Assembly (NCBI RefSeq): GCF_003002065.1
Contig: NZ_PVZG01000005.1
Location: forward strand, 417,660 to 481,659
Length of the DNA: 64,000 bases
Source: Pseudosporangium ferrugineum
GTDB lineage: Bacteria > Actinomycetota > Actinomycetes > Mycobacteriales > Micromonosporaceae
Reading direction: 5' to 3'
Under the pieces are notes generated by a model. The model made no database searches. It saw only the letters and a list, made by a program, of their open reading frames with translations, and was not told the DNA's origin. Below are positions 9,255-18,993 of this stretch, one piece after another. How positions within the stretch are numbered: the first letter of the stretch is position 1; each line of letters starts with the position of its first letter. Both the position numbers and the translations under genes were made by a program.

Positions 9255-9695
9255 GGGTGACCTCCTCGGATGCGGCAACGCGGCCCCAGGGAGGCGTGGG
9301 CGAGCGGGATCCTCGCGGTGCCACCACACCTTCGCGCCCGATCCCGATCCCTGCCCACCGCTCGCCGGCGGCAGGCCCGGCCTTGCCGCGTGCCTGCCGG
9401 CGGGCAGCGTGGCCACCTGCCGCTTGCATGCGGCGGGCAGCGTGGCCACCTGCCGCTTGCTTGCGGTAGGCGGCCACCTGCCGCCTGCTTGCGGCGAGCG
9501 GCCACCTGCCGCCTGTGCTTGCGGCGGGGGGTTTGCCGCCGCTCGGGTGCGGCGAGGGGCACCGGGTTCGGGCGCCTCTTGTCGTGCGCGGCTCGGGAGT
9601 GTCTTCGCGCCCCGGCACCGGGCCACCTTCGCAGCTGGCGGTGGCTCTCTCGGCCGGTGGATCGGGGCGTTACTCGGTTCCGTCGTCGCCGTGGC
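9255..9695 (-). promoter_or_regulatory. T-box riboswitch leader of aspS (tRNA-Asp sensing, translational type)
   Basis: Read on the minus strand, Stem I begins near 9690. AGTA (9674-9671) faces GAA (9606-9604) across a loop-E-like specifier loop, directly followed by the codon GAC (9603-9601, Asp) and an A. CGCCCCG/CGGGGCG and CACCGG/CCGGTG pair to build the stem. GAGAGAGCC and AGCTGCGAAGGTGGC resemble the AG bulge and distal loop. The T-box itself is GGTGGCACCGCG within 9330-9314; its TGGC pairs with a GCCA tRNA 3' end, as in tRNA-Asp with discriminator G. CGCCTCCCT can pair with the GAGGAGG ribosome-binding site (9267-9261), which suggests control of translation. Stem I and the T-box are separated by about 270 bases, mostly tandem repeats. 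Confidence 0.75.
9380..9535. repeat. Tandem repeats inside the T-box leader
   Basis: About four copies of a ~33-base unit, CGGGCAGCGTGGCCACCTGC plus CGCTTGCATGCGG with variants. They occupy the stretch between Stem I and the antisequestrator, where other T-box leaders carry short linkers and Stems II/III. Confidence 0.8.
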
Positions 9696-9829
9696 CTGGA
9701 CGTTAACAGTGGGGAACCCGGCAACGCACGGGGATTAGCGGACGGACGTGAGGGCGCTCACAGATTCGCGCACGTGAGCCTCGTCGCCCCTGCTCCGGTT
9801 GATCTTGCATTCGGCGTAACCTCAGGGTT

Positions 9830-10753
9830 GTGACTATTGCTCCCGAGGGCCGCCGAATGCTGCGCATCGAGGCGCGCAACGCCGAAACTCCCATCGAGCG
9901 GAAGCCGCCGTGGATCAAAGTCAAAGCGAAGATGGGCCCGGAATACACGCACATGCGTGGCCTGGTCCAGAAGGAAGGCCTGCACACCGTCTGTCAGGAG
10001 GCGGGCTGCCCCAACATCTACGAGTGCTGGGAAGACCGCGAGGCCACCTTCCTCATCGGCGGTGACCAGTGCACCCGCCGGTGCGACTTCTGCCAGATCG
10101 ACACCGGCAAGCCGGCCGAGTTCGACGCCGACGAGCCCCGCCGCGTCGGCGAGTCCGTCGCCACGATGGGCCTGAAATACGCGACCGTCACCGGCGTCGC
10201 CCGCGACGACCTGCCCGACGGCGGCGCCTGGCTCTACGCCGAGACGGTGCGCCAGATCCACAAGCTCCAGCCCGGCTGCGGCGTCGAGCTGCTGATCCCC
10301 GACTTCAACGCCGACCCGGCCCAGCTCGCCGAGGTCTTCGGCGCGGCCCCCGAGGTCCTGGCCCACAACGTCGAGACGGTCCCCCGCATCTTCAAGCGCA
10401 TCCGCCCCGGCTTCCGCTACGAACGCTCCCTCGACGTCATCACCCAGGCCCGAGCCGCCGGCCTCGTCACCAAGTCCAACCTGATCCTCGGCATGGGCGA
10501 AGAACGCGCCGAAGTCTCCCAGGCCCTCCGCGACCTCCACGCCGCCGGCTGCGAACTGATCACCATCACCCAGTACCTGCGCCCCACCCCCCGCCACCAC
10601 CCGGTCGAACGCTGGGTCAAGCCGGAAGAATTCATCGACCTCCGCGAAGAAGCCGAGCAGATCGGCTTCGCGGGAGTCATGTCAGGCCCCCTGGTCCGCT
10701 CGTCCTACCGCGCCGGCCGCCTCTACCAGCAGGCCCTGGCCGCCCGCGGCTAA
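9830..10753 (+). CDS. lipA: Lipoyl synthase
   Basis: LipA is a radical SAM enzyme that inserts two sulfur atoms into protein-bound octanoate to make lipoate, completing the work of LipB. The 307-residue protein has the auxiliary cluster cysteines in [12 protein letters not shown] and the radical SAM cluster in [11 protein letters not shown], followed by [22 protein letters not shown] and [17 protein letters not shown], all diagnostic. The C-terminus keeps the RSSYRAG serine motif. The start is GTG at 9830; no clear ribosome-binding site is visible, so a short or leaderless transcript is possible. Confidence 0.96.
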   Translation: MTIAPEGRRMLRIEARNAETPIERKPPWIKVKAKMGPEYTHMRGLVQKEGLHTVCQEAGCPNIYECWEDREATFLIGGDQCTRRCDFCQIDTGKPAEFDADEPRRVGESVATMGLKYATVTGVARDDLPDGGAWLYAETVRQIHKLQPGCGVELLIPDFNADPAQLAEVFGAAPEVLAHNVETVPRIFKRIRPGFRYERSLDVITQARAAGLVTKSNLILGMGEERAEVSQALRDLHAAGCELITITQYLRPTPRHHPVERWVKPEEFIDLREEAEQIGFAGVMSGPLVRSSYRAGRLYQQALAARG

Positions 10754-11330
10754 CCAGACCGCCGGGCCGGGCGCCTCCGGGCCGAGCGCCGCAGCCGAGC
10801 CGGACGCCGCAGCCGAGCCGGACGCCGCAGCCGAGCCGGGTGCCTCCGGTCCGGGTGCCGCAGCCAAGCCGGGCGCCGCAGCCGAGCCGGGTGCCTCCGG
10901 TCCGGGTGCCGCGGCCGGGCTTGTGCTGCGGCCGGGCCGGGTGCCACAGCCAAGCCGGGCCGGGCGCCGCGGCCGGGCTTGTGCCACGGCCAGGCCGGGT
11001 GCCTCCGGTCCGGGTGCCGCCGCCAGGCCCAGGGGGACCCACAGGCCCGACGGATGCGCCTCGCGCCCCGGACACGGCGCCGCCCGGCCAGGAGAACCCA
11101 CCGGCCCGACGGATGCGCCCCGCGCCCCCAGACGCGGCGCCCGGGGCGCGCCGAGCTCGCCCAGGCCGAGCCGCGCCAAGCCGAGCCCGGCGGCGCCAAG
11201 CCGAGCCACGCCAAGCCCGGCCACGCCGGGCCGAGCCACGCCGGGCCGGGCCGGGCCGGGCCGGGCCGGGCCGGGCCGGATAAGCGTCCCGCTCCCGGGC
11301 CGGCGACGGCCGGGCCGGGGCCGAGCCGAG
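10754..11330. repeat. Repeat-filled gap between convergent lipA and the LuxR gene
   Basis: The gap consists almost entirely of diverged repeats: GCCGCAGCCGAGCCGGACGC-type 18-base units (about 10785-10850), GCCGGGTGCCTCCGGTCC-type units up to about 11010, and GCCAAGCCGAGCCACGCC leading into runs of GCCGG (about 11165-11280). I see no gene and no clear terminator in it. Confidence 0.8.
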
Positions 11331-14186
11331 TCAGTCGAGCAGGCCTAGTCGGTGGGCTACCGCCGCTGCCTCGCCGCGGCTGGTTACCGAGAGTTTGGCG
11401 ATGATGCGGGACACGTGGACGCTGGCCGTCTTCGGCGAGATGTAGAGCTGCTCGGCGATGCGGGCGTTGCTGTGGCCCTCCGCCACCAGGGTCAGCACCT
11501 CTCGTTCGCGGTCGGTCAGGGACTCCGTGCCCGAGAGGACGGGGTGCGTCGCCGAGCGGAGGCCGAGGCGGCGGGCGAGGGTGTCCGCTTCCTCGGACAG
11601 GGGGCCCGCGCCGAGGGCTCGTGCGATCGCCGCTGCTTCCTCGATTGCCTGGCCCGCCGCCGTGCGGTCGCCCGCTGCCGCCTCCGATGCCGCGTAGCCG
11701 AGGAGGGCCGCCGCCAGCGGATGTCGCTGGCCGTCGGTGCGCCAGGCCTCGACCGCCGCGTGCCACAGGTCAGGGGTGCCGCCGTTCAGGAGCGCACGGG
11801 TCTGTGCCGCGTACGCCCGGTCGGCCGGATAGCGTTCGGGCAGGTCGGCGGCGAGGTGCGCGGCCTTTTCACGTACGTCGGGGGCGTCGAGGGCGGCGGC
11901 AGCGGTGACTAGCGGCCAGCCGTACCGGGGGCGGTCGGTGATGGTCGGGTCGGTGATGGCGGCGCGGGCGGCGGCGAGTTCCGTGGCCGGGTCGGCGGCG
12001 TGGCGGGCCGCGAGGATGCGGAGCTCCAGGAGCGACAGGCGGTTCTCGCGGTGCAGGTACGGCCGGCCGAGGAACGCCACCGCCCGCTGCACCAGCGGCT
12101 GGGCGCCGTCGTGGCCGCGCGCGAGCCGCAACCGGGCCCGGAGCCGCAACCAGGGCAACGCCAGCGTTCCCGGCGGGTCGTGGCGGGCCGCCTCCTCGAG
12201 CCGGGCGTCCGCCTCGTCCCAGCGGCCCAGGGCAAGGAGCGCCTCGGCGTGGTTGGCCAGCAGGAACACGCCCGTGGTGCGGCTGACCCCGACCCGGTCC
12301 GCGTACGGGACGCCCTCGGCCGCCGTGGTCGCCGATTCCTCGTAGCGGCCCAGCTCGAACAGCGAATCGGAGATGTTCACCAGGGACTTGGCGAGCCCGG
12401 GCAGGTCACCGGCCTCGCGGGCGCGCGCGGCCGCCGCCCGCATGGACGGTAGCGCCTCGTCGGCGGAGAGCCGGCCACCGCAGACCTTCCCGTACGTGAT
12501 GGTCGCGGCCACCTGGGTCGCCACGTCACCCAGCTCGGCCGCCGCCGCCATCGCGCGCCTCGCCACGTCGCCCGCCTCGGTGTCATCCACGCCTCCGAGC
12601 TGGTACGCCACGTCCGCCATCAACCGGATCTGCTCCGCCGAGCGCGGCGCCGCGAGCAGCAGCCGGTACGCCTCCCGCGCCTCGGCCGCCCCGTCACTGG
12701 TGCCGGCGTTGAAGAGCAGTTTCGCGCGGCGTACCAGCAGGCGGGCGGCGCGCAGCGGCTCGGCAGCGGCGTCGAGGTCGGCCAGCGCGGCCCTGGTCAG
12801 CGTGAGGGCGCGCTGGTGGTCGCCCGCGTCGATGGCGGCGAGCGCGCTCTCCTCGAGCAGGTCGAGATGGCCGGCGCCGAGGCGGTCGGCCGCGTCGTCG
12901 ACCAGCTCCCACAGCTCGAGGACCCGTTCCAGAAGACGGGACTGCTCCGCGTACGCATATCGTCGGCCGGCGGCGTCGGCAGCGAGCCGGGCCGCCGTCA
13001 GGGCCCGAGGATGATCATGGGCGGCATACCAGTGGTGGGCGATCTCGGCCGGCGCCCGGCCCATCGCGACCAGGTGCGGCTGCGCCTCGACGGCCCGGGC
13101 ATAGCGGGCATGCAGGCGTGCGTGCTCCCCCGGCAGAAGATCATCGTGTACGGCCTCACGCACGAGCGCATGGCGGAACTCGTAATCGCCGTCGGCCCCG
13201 ACCACGACGAGCTGGGCCGCGACGACGATCCGCAGCGCGGACTCCAGCTCGGCCTCGTCCATCCCGGCGACCGCGGTCAGCAGCTCGTGCCCGAACGTGG
13301 TGCCGCCGGCGGCTGCCACCCGCAGCACCCGCTGGGCCTGCTCGGGCAGCTGGTCGACGCGGGTCAGCAGCAGGTCGCGGAGGCTGTGCGGGATGTCGCA
13401 GCACCGCGGGTCGCCCGACGCCGCGAACTGCTCGATGAAGAACGGGTTGCCCTGGGCACGCTCGTGCACCGTGTCGACCAGCGCGGGTTCCGGCTCGGCG
13501 CCCAGCAGAGCGGTGAGCAGCTGGCCGGTGCCGTCGCGGTCCAGCCGGTCGAGCTCGACGCGTTGCACCCCGCGTACCCGATCGAGCTCGGCCAGGAACG
13601 GCCGCAACGGATGGCCGCGGTGCAGCTCGTCGGTGCGATAGGTCGCGACCAGCAGCACCTGCGGCAGCCGGGCCGACCGCACCAGAAAACCGATGAGGTC
13701 GCGCGTCGACCGGTCGGCCCAATGCAGATCCTCGAGTACGAGCACCAGCGGCCGTTCCGAGCTCACCCGCCCGAACAGCCCGGCGACCAGCTCGAACAGG
13801 TAGCCGCGCCGGCTCTCCGGCACGCCCTCGCCGACCGGCACCAGCTCGGGCAGCAACCGGGCGAAATCCCGCTCCCGCCCGTCGAGCACGCCCGCACCGT
13901 CGGCCCGCACCACCTCCCGCAACGCCGCGGCGAACGGCGCGAACGGCAACCCCTCCTCGCCCAGCTCGAGGCACTGCCCGGTGACCACCCGAGCGCCGTC
14001 GGCGGCGGCCGCCCGGCAGAACTCCTCGACGAGCCGGGTCTTGCCGACCCCCGCCTCACCCCCGACCAGCACGACGGAAGGCTCGGCGCTGCGGGTCCGC
14101 TTCAGCGCATCACGCAGCGCGGCAAGATCGGCCTCCCGGCCGACCAGAACACCCTTCCCGGCGTACGCGCTCACGTCGTCGAGCAT
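11331..14186 (-). CDS. Large LuxR-family (LAL/MalT-like) transcriptional regulator with AAA ATPase domain
   Basis: The protein has about 951 residues. An N-terminal ATPase (GREADLAALRDAL, then Walker A GEAGVGKTR near residues 42-50, and LVLVLEDLHWADRS as Walker B/sensor) is followed by a long helical TPR-like region. It ends in a LuxR helix-turn-helix, LTDREREVLTLVAEGHSNAR...SPKTASVHVSRI, in the last 65 residues. Such LAL regulators bind ATP and often activate metabolic clusters; the target here is not evident. The ATG at 14186 begins MLDDVSAYAGKGVLVGRE at the domain edge. The frame extends 72 codons further upstream, but that part reads as Gly/Arg/Pro repeat DNA. Confidence 0.88.
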   Translation of the reverse strand: MLDDVSAYAGKGVLVGREADLAALRDALKRTRSAEPSVVLVGGEAGVGKTRLVEEFCRAAAADGARVVTGQCLELGEEGLPFAPFAAALREVVRADGAGVLDGRERDFARLLPELVPVGEGVPESRRGYLFELVAGLFGRVSSERPLVLVLEDLHWADRSTRDLIGFLVRSARLPQVLLVATYRTDELHRGHPLRPFLAELDRVRGVQRVELDRLDRDGTGQLLTALLGAEPEPALVDTVHERAQGNPFFIEQFAASGDPRCCDIPHSLRDLLLTRVDQLPEQAQRVLRVAAAGGTTFGHELLTAVAGMDEAELESALRIVVAAQLVVVGADGDYEFRHALVREAVHDDLLPGEHARLHARYARAVEAQPHLVAMGRAPAEIAHHWYAAHDHPRALTAARLAADAAGRRYAYAEQSRLLERVLELWELVDDAADRLGAGHLDLLEESALAAIDAGDHQRALTLTRAALADLDAAAEPLRAARLLVRRAKLLFNAGTSDGAAEAREAYRLLLAAPRSAEQIRLMADVAYQLGGVDDTEAGDVARRAMAAAAELGDVATQVAATITYGKVCGGRLSADEALPSMRAAAARAREAGDLPGLAKSLVNISDSLFELGRYEESATTAAEGVPYADRVGVSRTTGVFLLANHAEALLALGRWDEADARLEEAARHDPPGTLALPWLRLRARLRLARGHDGAQPLVQRAVAFLGRPYLHRENRLSLLELRILAARHAADPATELAAARAAITDPTITDRPRYGWPLVTAAAALDAPDVREKAAHLAADLPERYPADRAYAAQTRALLNGGTPDLWHAAVEAWRTDGQRHPLAAALLGYAASEAAAGDRTAAGQAIEEAAAIARALGAGPLSEEADTLARRLGLRSATHPVLSGTESLTDREREVLTLVAEGHSNARIAEQLYISPKTASVHVSRIIAKLSVTSRGEAAAVAHRLGLLD

Positions 14187-14751
14187 GCCACGCCAACCGG
14201 ATCCCCCACCGTCCCCGAATGCCCCGCTCACGCCGGAACCCCCAACCCCTGTTCCGCGTCGGCCGGGTAGCACCCAGCGGCCCCCGTAGCGCGGCCCCCG
14301 CGGCCCGATCTGCGCTCGTGTTCCCCCGGGGGATCGGCGCATCGCGTCCCCCGCTGCGGACCCGGATTCCCCGGGGTCCGGGTGCTCCGGGTGCGCTGGC
14401 ACGCCGCCTTGGCGCCGCGCCGGCCCCGCATGCCCCCGTCGTGCGACTGTGCTGGTCCCCCGTGCACCCCATTTCTGCGGGGTGGCTCGGGGCGGATCCG
14501 GGCTCGCCGACCCCCGTGCACCCCGCTTCTACGGGGTGTCTCGGTCCGGACCCAGGCTCGCTGTCCCCCATGTCCCCGCGGCGTCTCGGGGCGGATCCGG
14601 GCTCACCGGCCCCTGTGTCGCCCGCGGCGTCTCGGGGCGGACGGGGTTCGCGGGCCCCTGTGTCGCCCGCGGCGTCTCGGGGCGGACCGGGGTTCACGGG
14701 CCCCGTGTCCCGCGTGCCCCCTGTGTCCGGCCCTCGCCGATGGGGCGGTTC
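14187..14751. repeat. Repeat-rich intergenic region
   Basis: Diverged ~55-60-base units occur here; their core is CCCCTGTGTCGCCCGCGGCG followed by TCTCGGGGCGGA. Copies lie at about 14480, 14540, 14590, 14630 and 14680. Open frames on both strands in this region are Pro/Gly/Arg repeats and were not annotated. Confidence 0.7.
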
Positions 14752-14988
14752 TTACGCCAGTGCCACGGCGCAATGGTCGTGGTTCGCGGTGCTTTCGGCG
14801 TACCCTCGGGCCCTGGTTGTTTCGGGGACGCCCGGCCGTAGCCGGCGCACGGGGCGTGACCACCAGCCCTGCCGGCGCCGGCCGCGCGCCCAGACATCGC
14901 GGGCCAGCCGGTATGCCTCGGCCGCCCGCCGCTCCTCGCCCGCGCGCTGGTGGAAGAGCTCGAGATGCATTCCCGCGTCCTGGAACAT
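14752..14988 (-). CDS. Small hypothetical protein
   Basis: A 78-residue protein starts at the ATG at 14988, which has a good GAGGAG site six bases upstream. The first 40 residues (MFQDAGMHLELFHQRAGEER and on through RLARDVWARGRR) look like a short amphipathic, charged helix, a type of small protein often seen in actinobacteria. The tail (ETTRARGYAESTANHDHC) is less protein-like. The long open frame that continues upstream of this start is antisense to the DUF4191 gene and is not real. No function can be given. Confidence 0.5.
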   Translation of the reverse strand: MFQDAGMHLELFHQRAGEERRAAEAYRLARDVWARGRRRQGWWSRPVRRLRPGVPETTRARGYAESTANHDHCAVALA

Positions 14989-15132
14989 CGGTTTCTCCTC
15001 GCTGTCGTTCCGATGTCCTCGACTCTTCGCCCGAAGGCCCCGCCGCCGCATGGGGAACGTGCCTGATCCTCGCGCCGCCGCGCGCCTTACCCGCGGGTCC
15101 CGGCGCCCTGAGGCGGCCTTACACTTTCGGGT

Positions 15133-15825
15133 ATGGCAAAACCCCAGGAGAAGGTGTCGTTCGTCGAGCGCCTGAAGCAGATCGGCCAGGTGTTCGCGTT
15201 CACGGCGCGGCAGGACCGGTGGTTCGTCCCGCTGATCATCGCGGCGGTGCTGATCCCGCTCGCGCTGACGGTGCTCCTGGTGCTCCTGGGCTACGGCTGG
15301 ATCTGGATCCCGATCGGCATCATGGTGGCCCTGCTGGCCTCGCTGATCGTCCTCAACCTGCGCTCCAACGCGGCGATGATGAACGCGGCCGAGGGCCAGC
15401 CCGGCGCCGCCGCCTCGATCATGGAGAACATGCGCGGCGACTGGCGCGTACGCCCCGCCGCCAGCTCCACCACCCAGTTCGACATGGTCCACGTCGTGAT
15501 CGGCCGCCCCGGCGTGATCCTCCTCGGCGAGGGCCAGCCCCAGCGCGTCCGCTCCCTGATGGGCCAGGAGAAGCGCCGCCTCTCCAAGGTCATCGGCAAC
15601 GCCCCGATGTACGACTACATCATCGGCCAGCAGGAGGGCGAGCTCTCCATCCGCAAACTCCGCACCACGGTGATGAAGCTCCCCCGCAACCTGACCGGCA
15701 AGGACGTCAACGCCCTCGACAAGCGTCTCGCCGCCCTGATGGCCCGCCCCCAGATGCCCAAGGGCGCCATCCCGAAGAACATGCGTCCCTCGAAGGGCGC
15801 CTTCCGCCAGCAACGCCCCCGCTGA
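15133..15825 (+). CDS. DUF4191 membrane protein
   Basis: The protein has 230 residues. Two hydrophobic segments (about residues 33-55 and 57-75, rich in VLLVLLGYGW and IMVALLASLIVL) form a hairpin after a short cytoplasmic N-terminus. A soluble domain follows, containing FDMVHVVIGRPGVILLGEG, MYDYIIGQQEGELSIRKL and MKLPRNLTGKDVNALDKRL, the hallmarks of DUF4191. The family is widely conserved beside lipA in actinobacteria, and its function is not known. The gene is separated from lipA here by a LuxR gene and repeats. ATG at 15133 with ATGGCAAAACCCCAGG is the natural start. Confidence 0.9.
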   Translation: MAKPQEKVSFVERLKQIGQVFAFTARQDRWFVPLIIAAVLIPLALTVLLVLLGYGWIWIPIGIMVALLASLIVLNLRSNAAMMNAAEGQPGAAASIMENMRGDWRVRPAASSTTQFDMVHVVIGRPGVILLGEGQPQRVRSLMGQEKRRLSKVIGNAPMYDYIIGQQEGELSIRKLRTTVMKLPRNLTGKDVNALDKRLAALMARPQMPKGAIPKNMRPSKGAFRQQRPR

Positions 15826-15868
15826 CCCCGCCCGGGCCTGCATGGCCCGGCGGCAGGGGTACGGCTTC

Positions 15869-15950
15869 TCCTGAGGTCTCGCCGCTTCTTCTGAGGTCTT
15901 GCCGCCTCTTCTGAGGTCTTGCCGCTTCTTTTAGGGTCTTGCCGTGCTCG
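15869..15950. repeat. 20-base tandem repeat after DUF4191
   Basis: Four copies of CTTCTTCTGAGGTCTTGCCG, with small changes, follow the DUF4191 stop. The T-rich content is unusual for this genome. The remaining gap up to 16253 shows no gene I can support. Confidence 0.85.
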
Positions 15951-16253
15951 GCGTCCTCGGTTGGCGTGCGCCTTTGGCGTGCACGGTCGGTGTCGGCGCT
16001 TGGCGTCTGCGCTCGACTGGCCGCTGCCGGGCGTTACTCCGTCCTTCCTCGGCTGCCAAGGCACCTAGCGCGCTCGACTACCGCGTGCACCATGACGGTC
16101 TCCGCCCAGCACAGTGCCGGACTCCGCCCGCAGGGCCCCGCTCGATCCCCGCCATTAACGCGCCTGGGCCGCCAATTCTTACATTCTTCTGACTCCGATG
16201 AATTGGCATGGCCGGAGGCGGAAATTGTCGCCCGGACGCGGGAGAATTGACCC

Positions 16254-17165
16254 ATGCGGCAGCTCCAGTTGTTCACCACGGCGGAACTCTCCGCCATGCG
16301 CGACCGGACCGCGTCCCGCCATCACTCACCCGCAGCCGAACAATTCCGCCGAACGCACCAGCGCCACCGCACCTGGGGCCTGACCCGCCGCCACGCCGAA
16401 CGTCTCCCCCACACCCGGAGCCGACCACCCACCACGCCCCCACCCGCACCGATCAACTCCACGCCACCGCGCGCTGCTGGCCCAGCCGGCACCGCCGGTC
16501 CAGCCGGCACCGCCAGTCCAGCCGGCACCGTCGGCCCGCCGCACACTGCAGACTCACGACCGACTGCCGGCCCACCTCGCACGACCGGCCCCACGCTGCA
16601 TCGCCGACGTTTCCCGCAACGGCCGCCCCGGCCGCGACGCCGCGCCATCTCGCCTTGCCCGCAACGGCCGCCCCGGCCGCGACGCCGCGCCATCCCGCAC
16701 TGCCCAACTCCCGCCGCCCGCTGCTGGCCAGGCCCACACTGCCCAACCGGACCGCACGACGCCACCCGAGACCGCACCGTCCAACACGGACCGCCCGACG
16801 CCACACAGCACGGCGCCACCCCACACCGACCGCGCGACACCCCACAGCATCGCGCCACCCCACACCCACCGCGCGACACCCCACAGCATCGCGCCACCCC
16901 ACACCCACCGCGCGACACCCCACAGCATCGCGCCACCCCACACCCACCGCCCGCCGCCACACAGCACGGCGCCTCCCGACATCAAGAGCGCGACGCCGCG
17001 CAGGACCGCGCCCTTTTCACCCGGCGCTCGACCCCGGACGGGCCCGCACCAAGCAACGGCCGCCAAGGCAACCGTTCACCGGGCGCGACGCGACGCCTCC
17101 CTCACGTCCTGCTCGCCCGCACCAACCTCTTCATCGCATACCGCCCCCTCCCCCTCGACGAATAA
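16254..17165 (+). CDS. Hypothetical protein with conserved N-terminus and expanded repeat body
   Basis: The frame codes for 303 residues. The first ~55 residues (MRQLQLFTTAELSAMRDRTA followed by SRHHSPAAEQFRRTHQRHRTWGLTRRHAERL) look like a small conserved actinobacterial protein of unknown function, and GGGAGAA sits just upstream of the ATG. The rest is Pro/Arg/His/Thr-rich and built of in-frame tandem repeats, including three copies of the 13-residue RDTPQHRATPHPP. My reading is that a short gene was lengthened by repeat growth; whether the long form is translated is unclear. It ends TNLFIAYRPLPLDE. Confidence 0.5.
   Translation: MRQLQLFTTAELSAMRDRTASRHHSPAAEQFRRTHQRHRTWGLTRRHAERLPHTRSRPPTTPPPAPINSTPPRAAGPAGTAGPAGTASPAGTVGPPHTADSRPTAGPPRTTGPTLHRRRFPQRPPRPRRRAISPCPQRPPRPRRRAIPHCPTPAARCWPGPHCPTGPHDATRDRTVQHGPPDATQHGATPHRPRDTPQHRATPHPPRDTPQHRATPHPPRDTPQHRATPHPPPAATQHGASRHQERDAAQDRALFTRRSTPDGPAPSNGRQGNRSPGATRRLPHVLLARTNLFIAYRPLPLDE
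16481..16965. repeat. In-frame tandem repeats inside the hypothetical gene
   Basis: Three families lie in a row: an 18-base CCAGCCGGCACCGCCGGT unit (16481-16530), a ~45-base unit with CAACGGCCGCCCCGGCCGCG (about 16617-16690), and a 39-base unit starting CGCGCGACACCCCACAGCAT (three copies, about 16830-16946). All periods are multiples of three. Confidence 0.85.
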
Positions 17166-17452
17166 CCTCCGCGGCGGCCTAACTTGCCGATTACCGCACC
17201 AGTGCACATCGACGAATCAATTCACGTTCAATCGCCGCCGGCGAGGCCAAACTCGAATCGGCGAATCCTCGTTTGCTTGCCGGCAGCAAAACCCCTCAGC
17301 CATGTCGGCACTCAGACTCGCGGCCACAGCCGCGCCGGCCCCATGGTCGCCGCCGACGACGGACGACGACAAGCTCGGAGAGGCAACGCAAAGCGGCGGT
17401 CACCATCGGCAGGAGCCGGCAGTGACCGCCGCGTGCGACAGCGATCGTCAGG

Positions 17453-17476
17453 GCGGAGCCGAGTGCACGGCTCCGC
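17453..17476 (-). terminator. Terminator-like hairpin downstream of glnA
   Basis: Perfect 9-base stem GCGGAGCCG / CGGCTCCGC with a six-base loop, 11 bases past the glnA stop. There is no U tract, as is common at this GC content. A second hairpin (GGCGGTCAC / GTGACCGCC) follows at about 17395-17430. Confidence 0.6.
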
Positions 17477-17487
17477 GGCGAAGACGA

Positions 17488-18912
17488 TCAGACGTTGTAG
17501 TACATCTCGAATTCGTGGGGGGTCGGGCGGAGGCGGACCGGGTCGATTTCGTTGGCGCGCTTCCAGTCGATCCAGGTGGAGATGAGGTCGTCGGTGAAGA
17601 CGCCGCCGGCGGTCAGGAATTCGTGGTCCGACTCGAGGCTGTTCAGTACCGCGTCGAGGGAGCCGGGGACCTGCTTGACGTTGCCCCACTCCTCCGGGGG
17701 GAGGTCGTAGAGGTCCTTGTCGATCGGGGCCGGGGGCTCGATCTTGTTCTTGATGCCGTCGAGGCCCGCCATCATCTGGGCGGAGAAGGACAGGTACGGG
17801 TTCGACGACGGGTCCGGGACGCGGAACTCGACGCGCTTGGCCTTCGGGTTGCTGCCCGTGACCGGGATGCGGGTGCAGGCCGAGCGGTTGCGCTGCGAGT
17901 AGACCAGGTTGACCGGGGCCTCGTAGCCGGGGACCAGGCGCCGGTACGAGTTGACGGTCGGGTTGGTGAACGCGAGCAGCGACGGAGCGTGGTGGAGCAG
18001 GCCGCCGATGTACCAGCGGGCCGTGTCGGACAGGCCCGCGTAGCCGGTCTCGTCGTAGAACAGGGGCTCGCCGCCCAGCCAGAGGCTCTGGTGGGTGTGC
18101 ATGCCGGAGCCGTTGTCGCCGAAGAGCGGCTTCGGCATGAACGTCGCCGTCTTGCCGTGCTCCCAGGCGGTGTTCTTGATGATGTACTTGAACATCTGCA
18201 TCTGGTCGCCGGCGTGCAGCAGGGTCGAGAACTTGTAGTTGATCTCGGCCTGGCCGGCGGTGCCGACCTCGTGGTGCGAGCGCTCGACGGTGAAGCCGAC
18301 GTCGATCAGGCGGCGCACCATGGCGTCGCGCAGGTCGGAGTAGTGGTCGACCGGCGCCACCGGGAAGTAGCCGCCCTTGTACGCGGTCTTGTAGCCGCGG
18401 TTGCCGCCCTCCTCGTCCTTGCCGGAGTTCCAGGCGCCCTCGATCGAGTCGATGTAGTAGAAGGACTCGTTGGCGGACGTCGAGTGGCGGATCGAGTCGA
18501 AGATGTAGAACTCGGCCTCGGCACCGAAGTACGCCGTGTCGGCGATGCCGCTGGAGGCCAGGTACGTCTCGGCCTTCTTCGCCACGTTGCGCGGGTCACG
18601 CGAGTACGGCTCGCGCGTGAACGGGTCGTGGATGAAGAAGTTGAGCGCCAGGGTCTTCTGGATGCGGAACGGGTCGATGAAGGCCGTCGTCACGTCCGGC
18701 AGCAGCATCATGTCGGACTCGTGGATGGCCTGGAACCCGCGGATCGACGATCCGTCGAAGGCGAGGCCGTCGGTGACGACGCTGTCGTCGAACGATTCCA
18801 CCGGCATGTTGAAGTGCTGCATCACGCCCGGAAGATCACAGAACCGTACGTCGACGAACTTGACATCCTCGTCTTTGAGGTATCGCAGGAGTTCCTCGGG
18901 ATTGGCGAACAC
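17488..18912 (-). CDS. glnA: Type I glutamine synthetase
   Basis: This enzyme makes glutamine from glutamate, ammonia and ATP as a cytoplasmic dodecamer. The ~474-residue protein has the Asp-50 loop [19 protein letters not shown], the metal-site region [28 protein letters not shown], the ATP-site motif [16 protein letters not shown], and NRSACTRIP. The adenylylation Tyr is in [10 protein letters not shown], the site used by GlnE, which is encoded 6.7 kb away. I prefer GTG at 18912 ([16 protein letters not shown]); an upstream in-frame GTG at 18927 would add five residues but would place AGGAGG inside the gene. The first 1.7 kb downstream hold repeats. A GlnR operator lies about 80 bases upstream. 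Confidence 0.96.
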   Translation of the reverse strand: MFANPEELLRYLKDEDVKFVDVRFCDLPGVMQHFNMPVESFDDSVVTDGLAFDGSSIRGFQAIHESDMMLLPDVTTAFIDPFRIQKTLALNFFIHDPFTREPYSRDPRNVAKKAETYLASSGIADTAYFGAEAEFYIFDSIRHSTSANESFYYIDSIEGAWNSGKDEEGGNRGYKTAYKGGYFPVAPVDHYSDLRDAMVRRLIDVGFTVERSHHEVGTAGQAEINYKFSTLLHAGDQMQMFKYIIKNTAWEHGKTATFMPKPLFGDNGSGMHTHQSLWLGGEPLFYDETGYAGLSDTARWYIGGLLHHAPSLLAFTNPTVNSYRRLVPGYEAPVNLVYSQRNRSACTRIPVTGSNPKAKRVEFRVPDPSSNPYLSFSAQMMAGLDGIKNKIEPPAPIDKDLYDLPPEEWGNVKQVPGSLDAVLNSLESDHEFLTAGGVFTDDLISTWIDWKRANEIDPVRLRPTPHEFEMYYNV

Positions 18913-18993
18913 ACGTCCTCCTGGCACAGATTTTCGAACCGGGCGGCGTGGGCCGCCACGTGGCTAGGCTGGTCGCGACGCTATGGGGTGGCG

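Noticed and set aside
9252..9626. N-terminal extension of AspRS by 125 codons
   Set aside because: It would translate the T-box leader and repeats; GAGGAGG and GTG at 9251 match the family start.
14187..14402. 72-codon extension of the LuxR regulator
   Set aside because: Low-complexity Gly/Arg/Pro with no family match; ATG at 14186 sits at the domain edge.
15939..16250. 103-codon plus-strand frame before the repeat-expanded gene
   Set aside because: No ribosome-binding site and no protein-like pattern.
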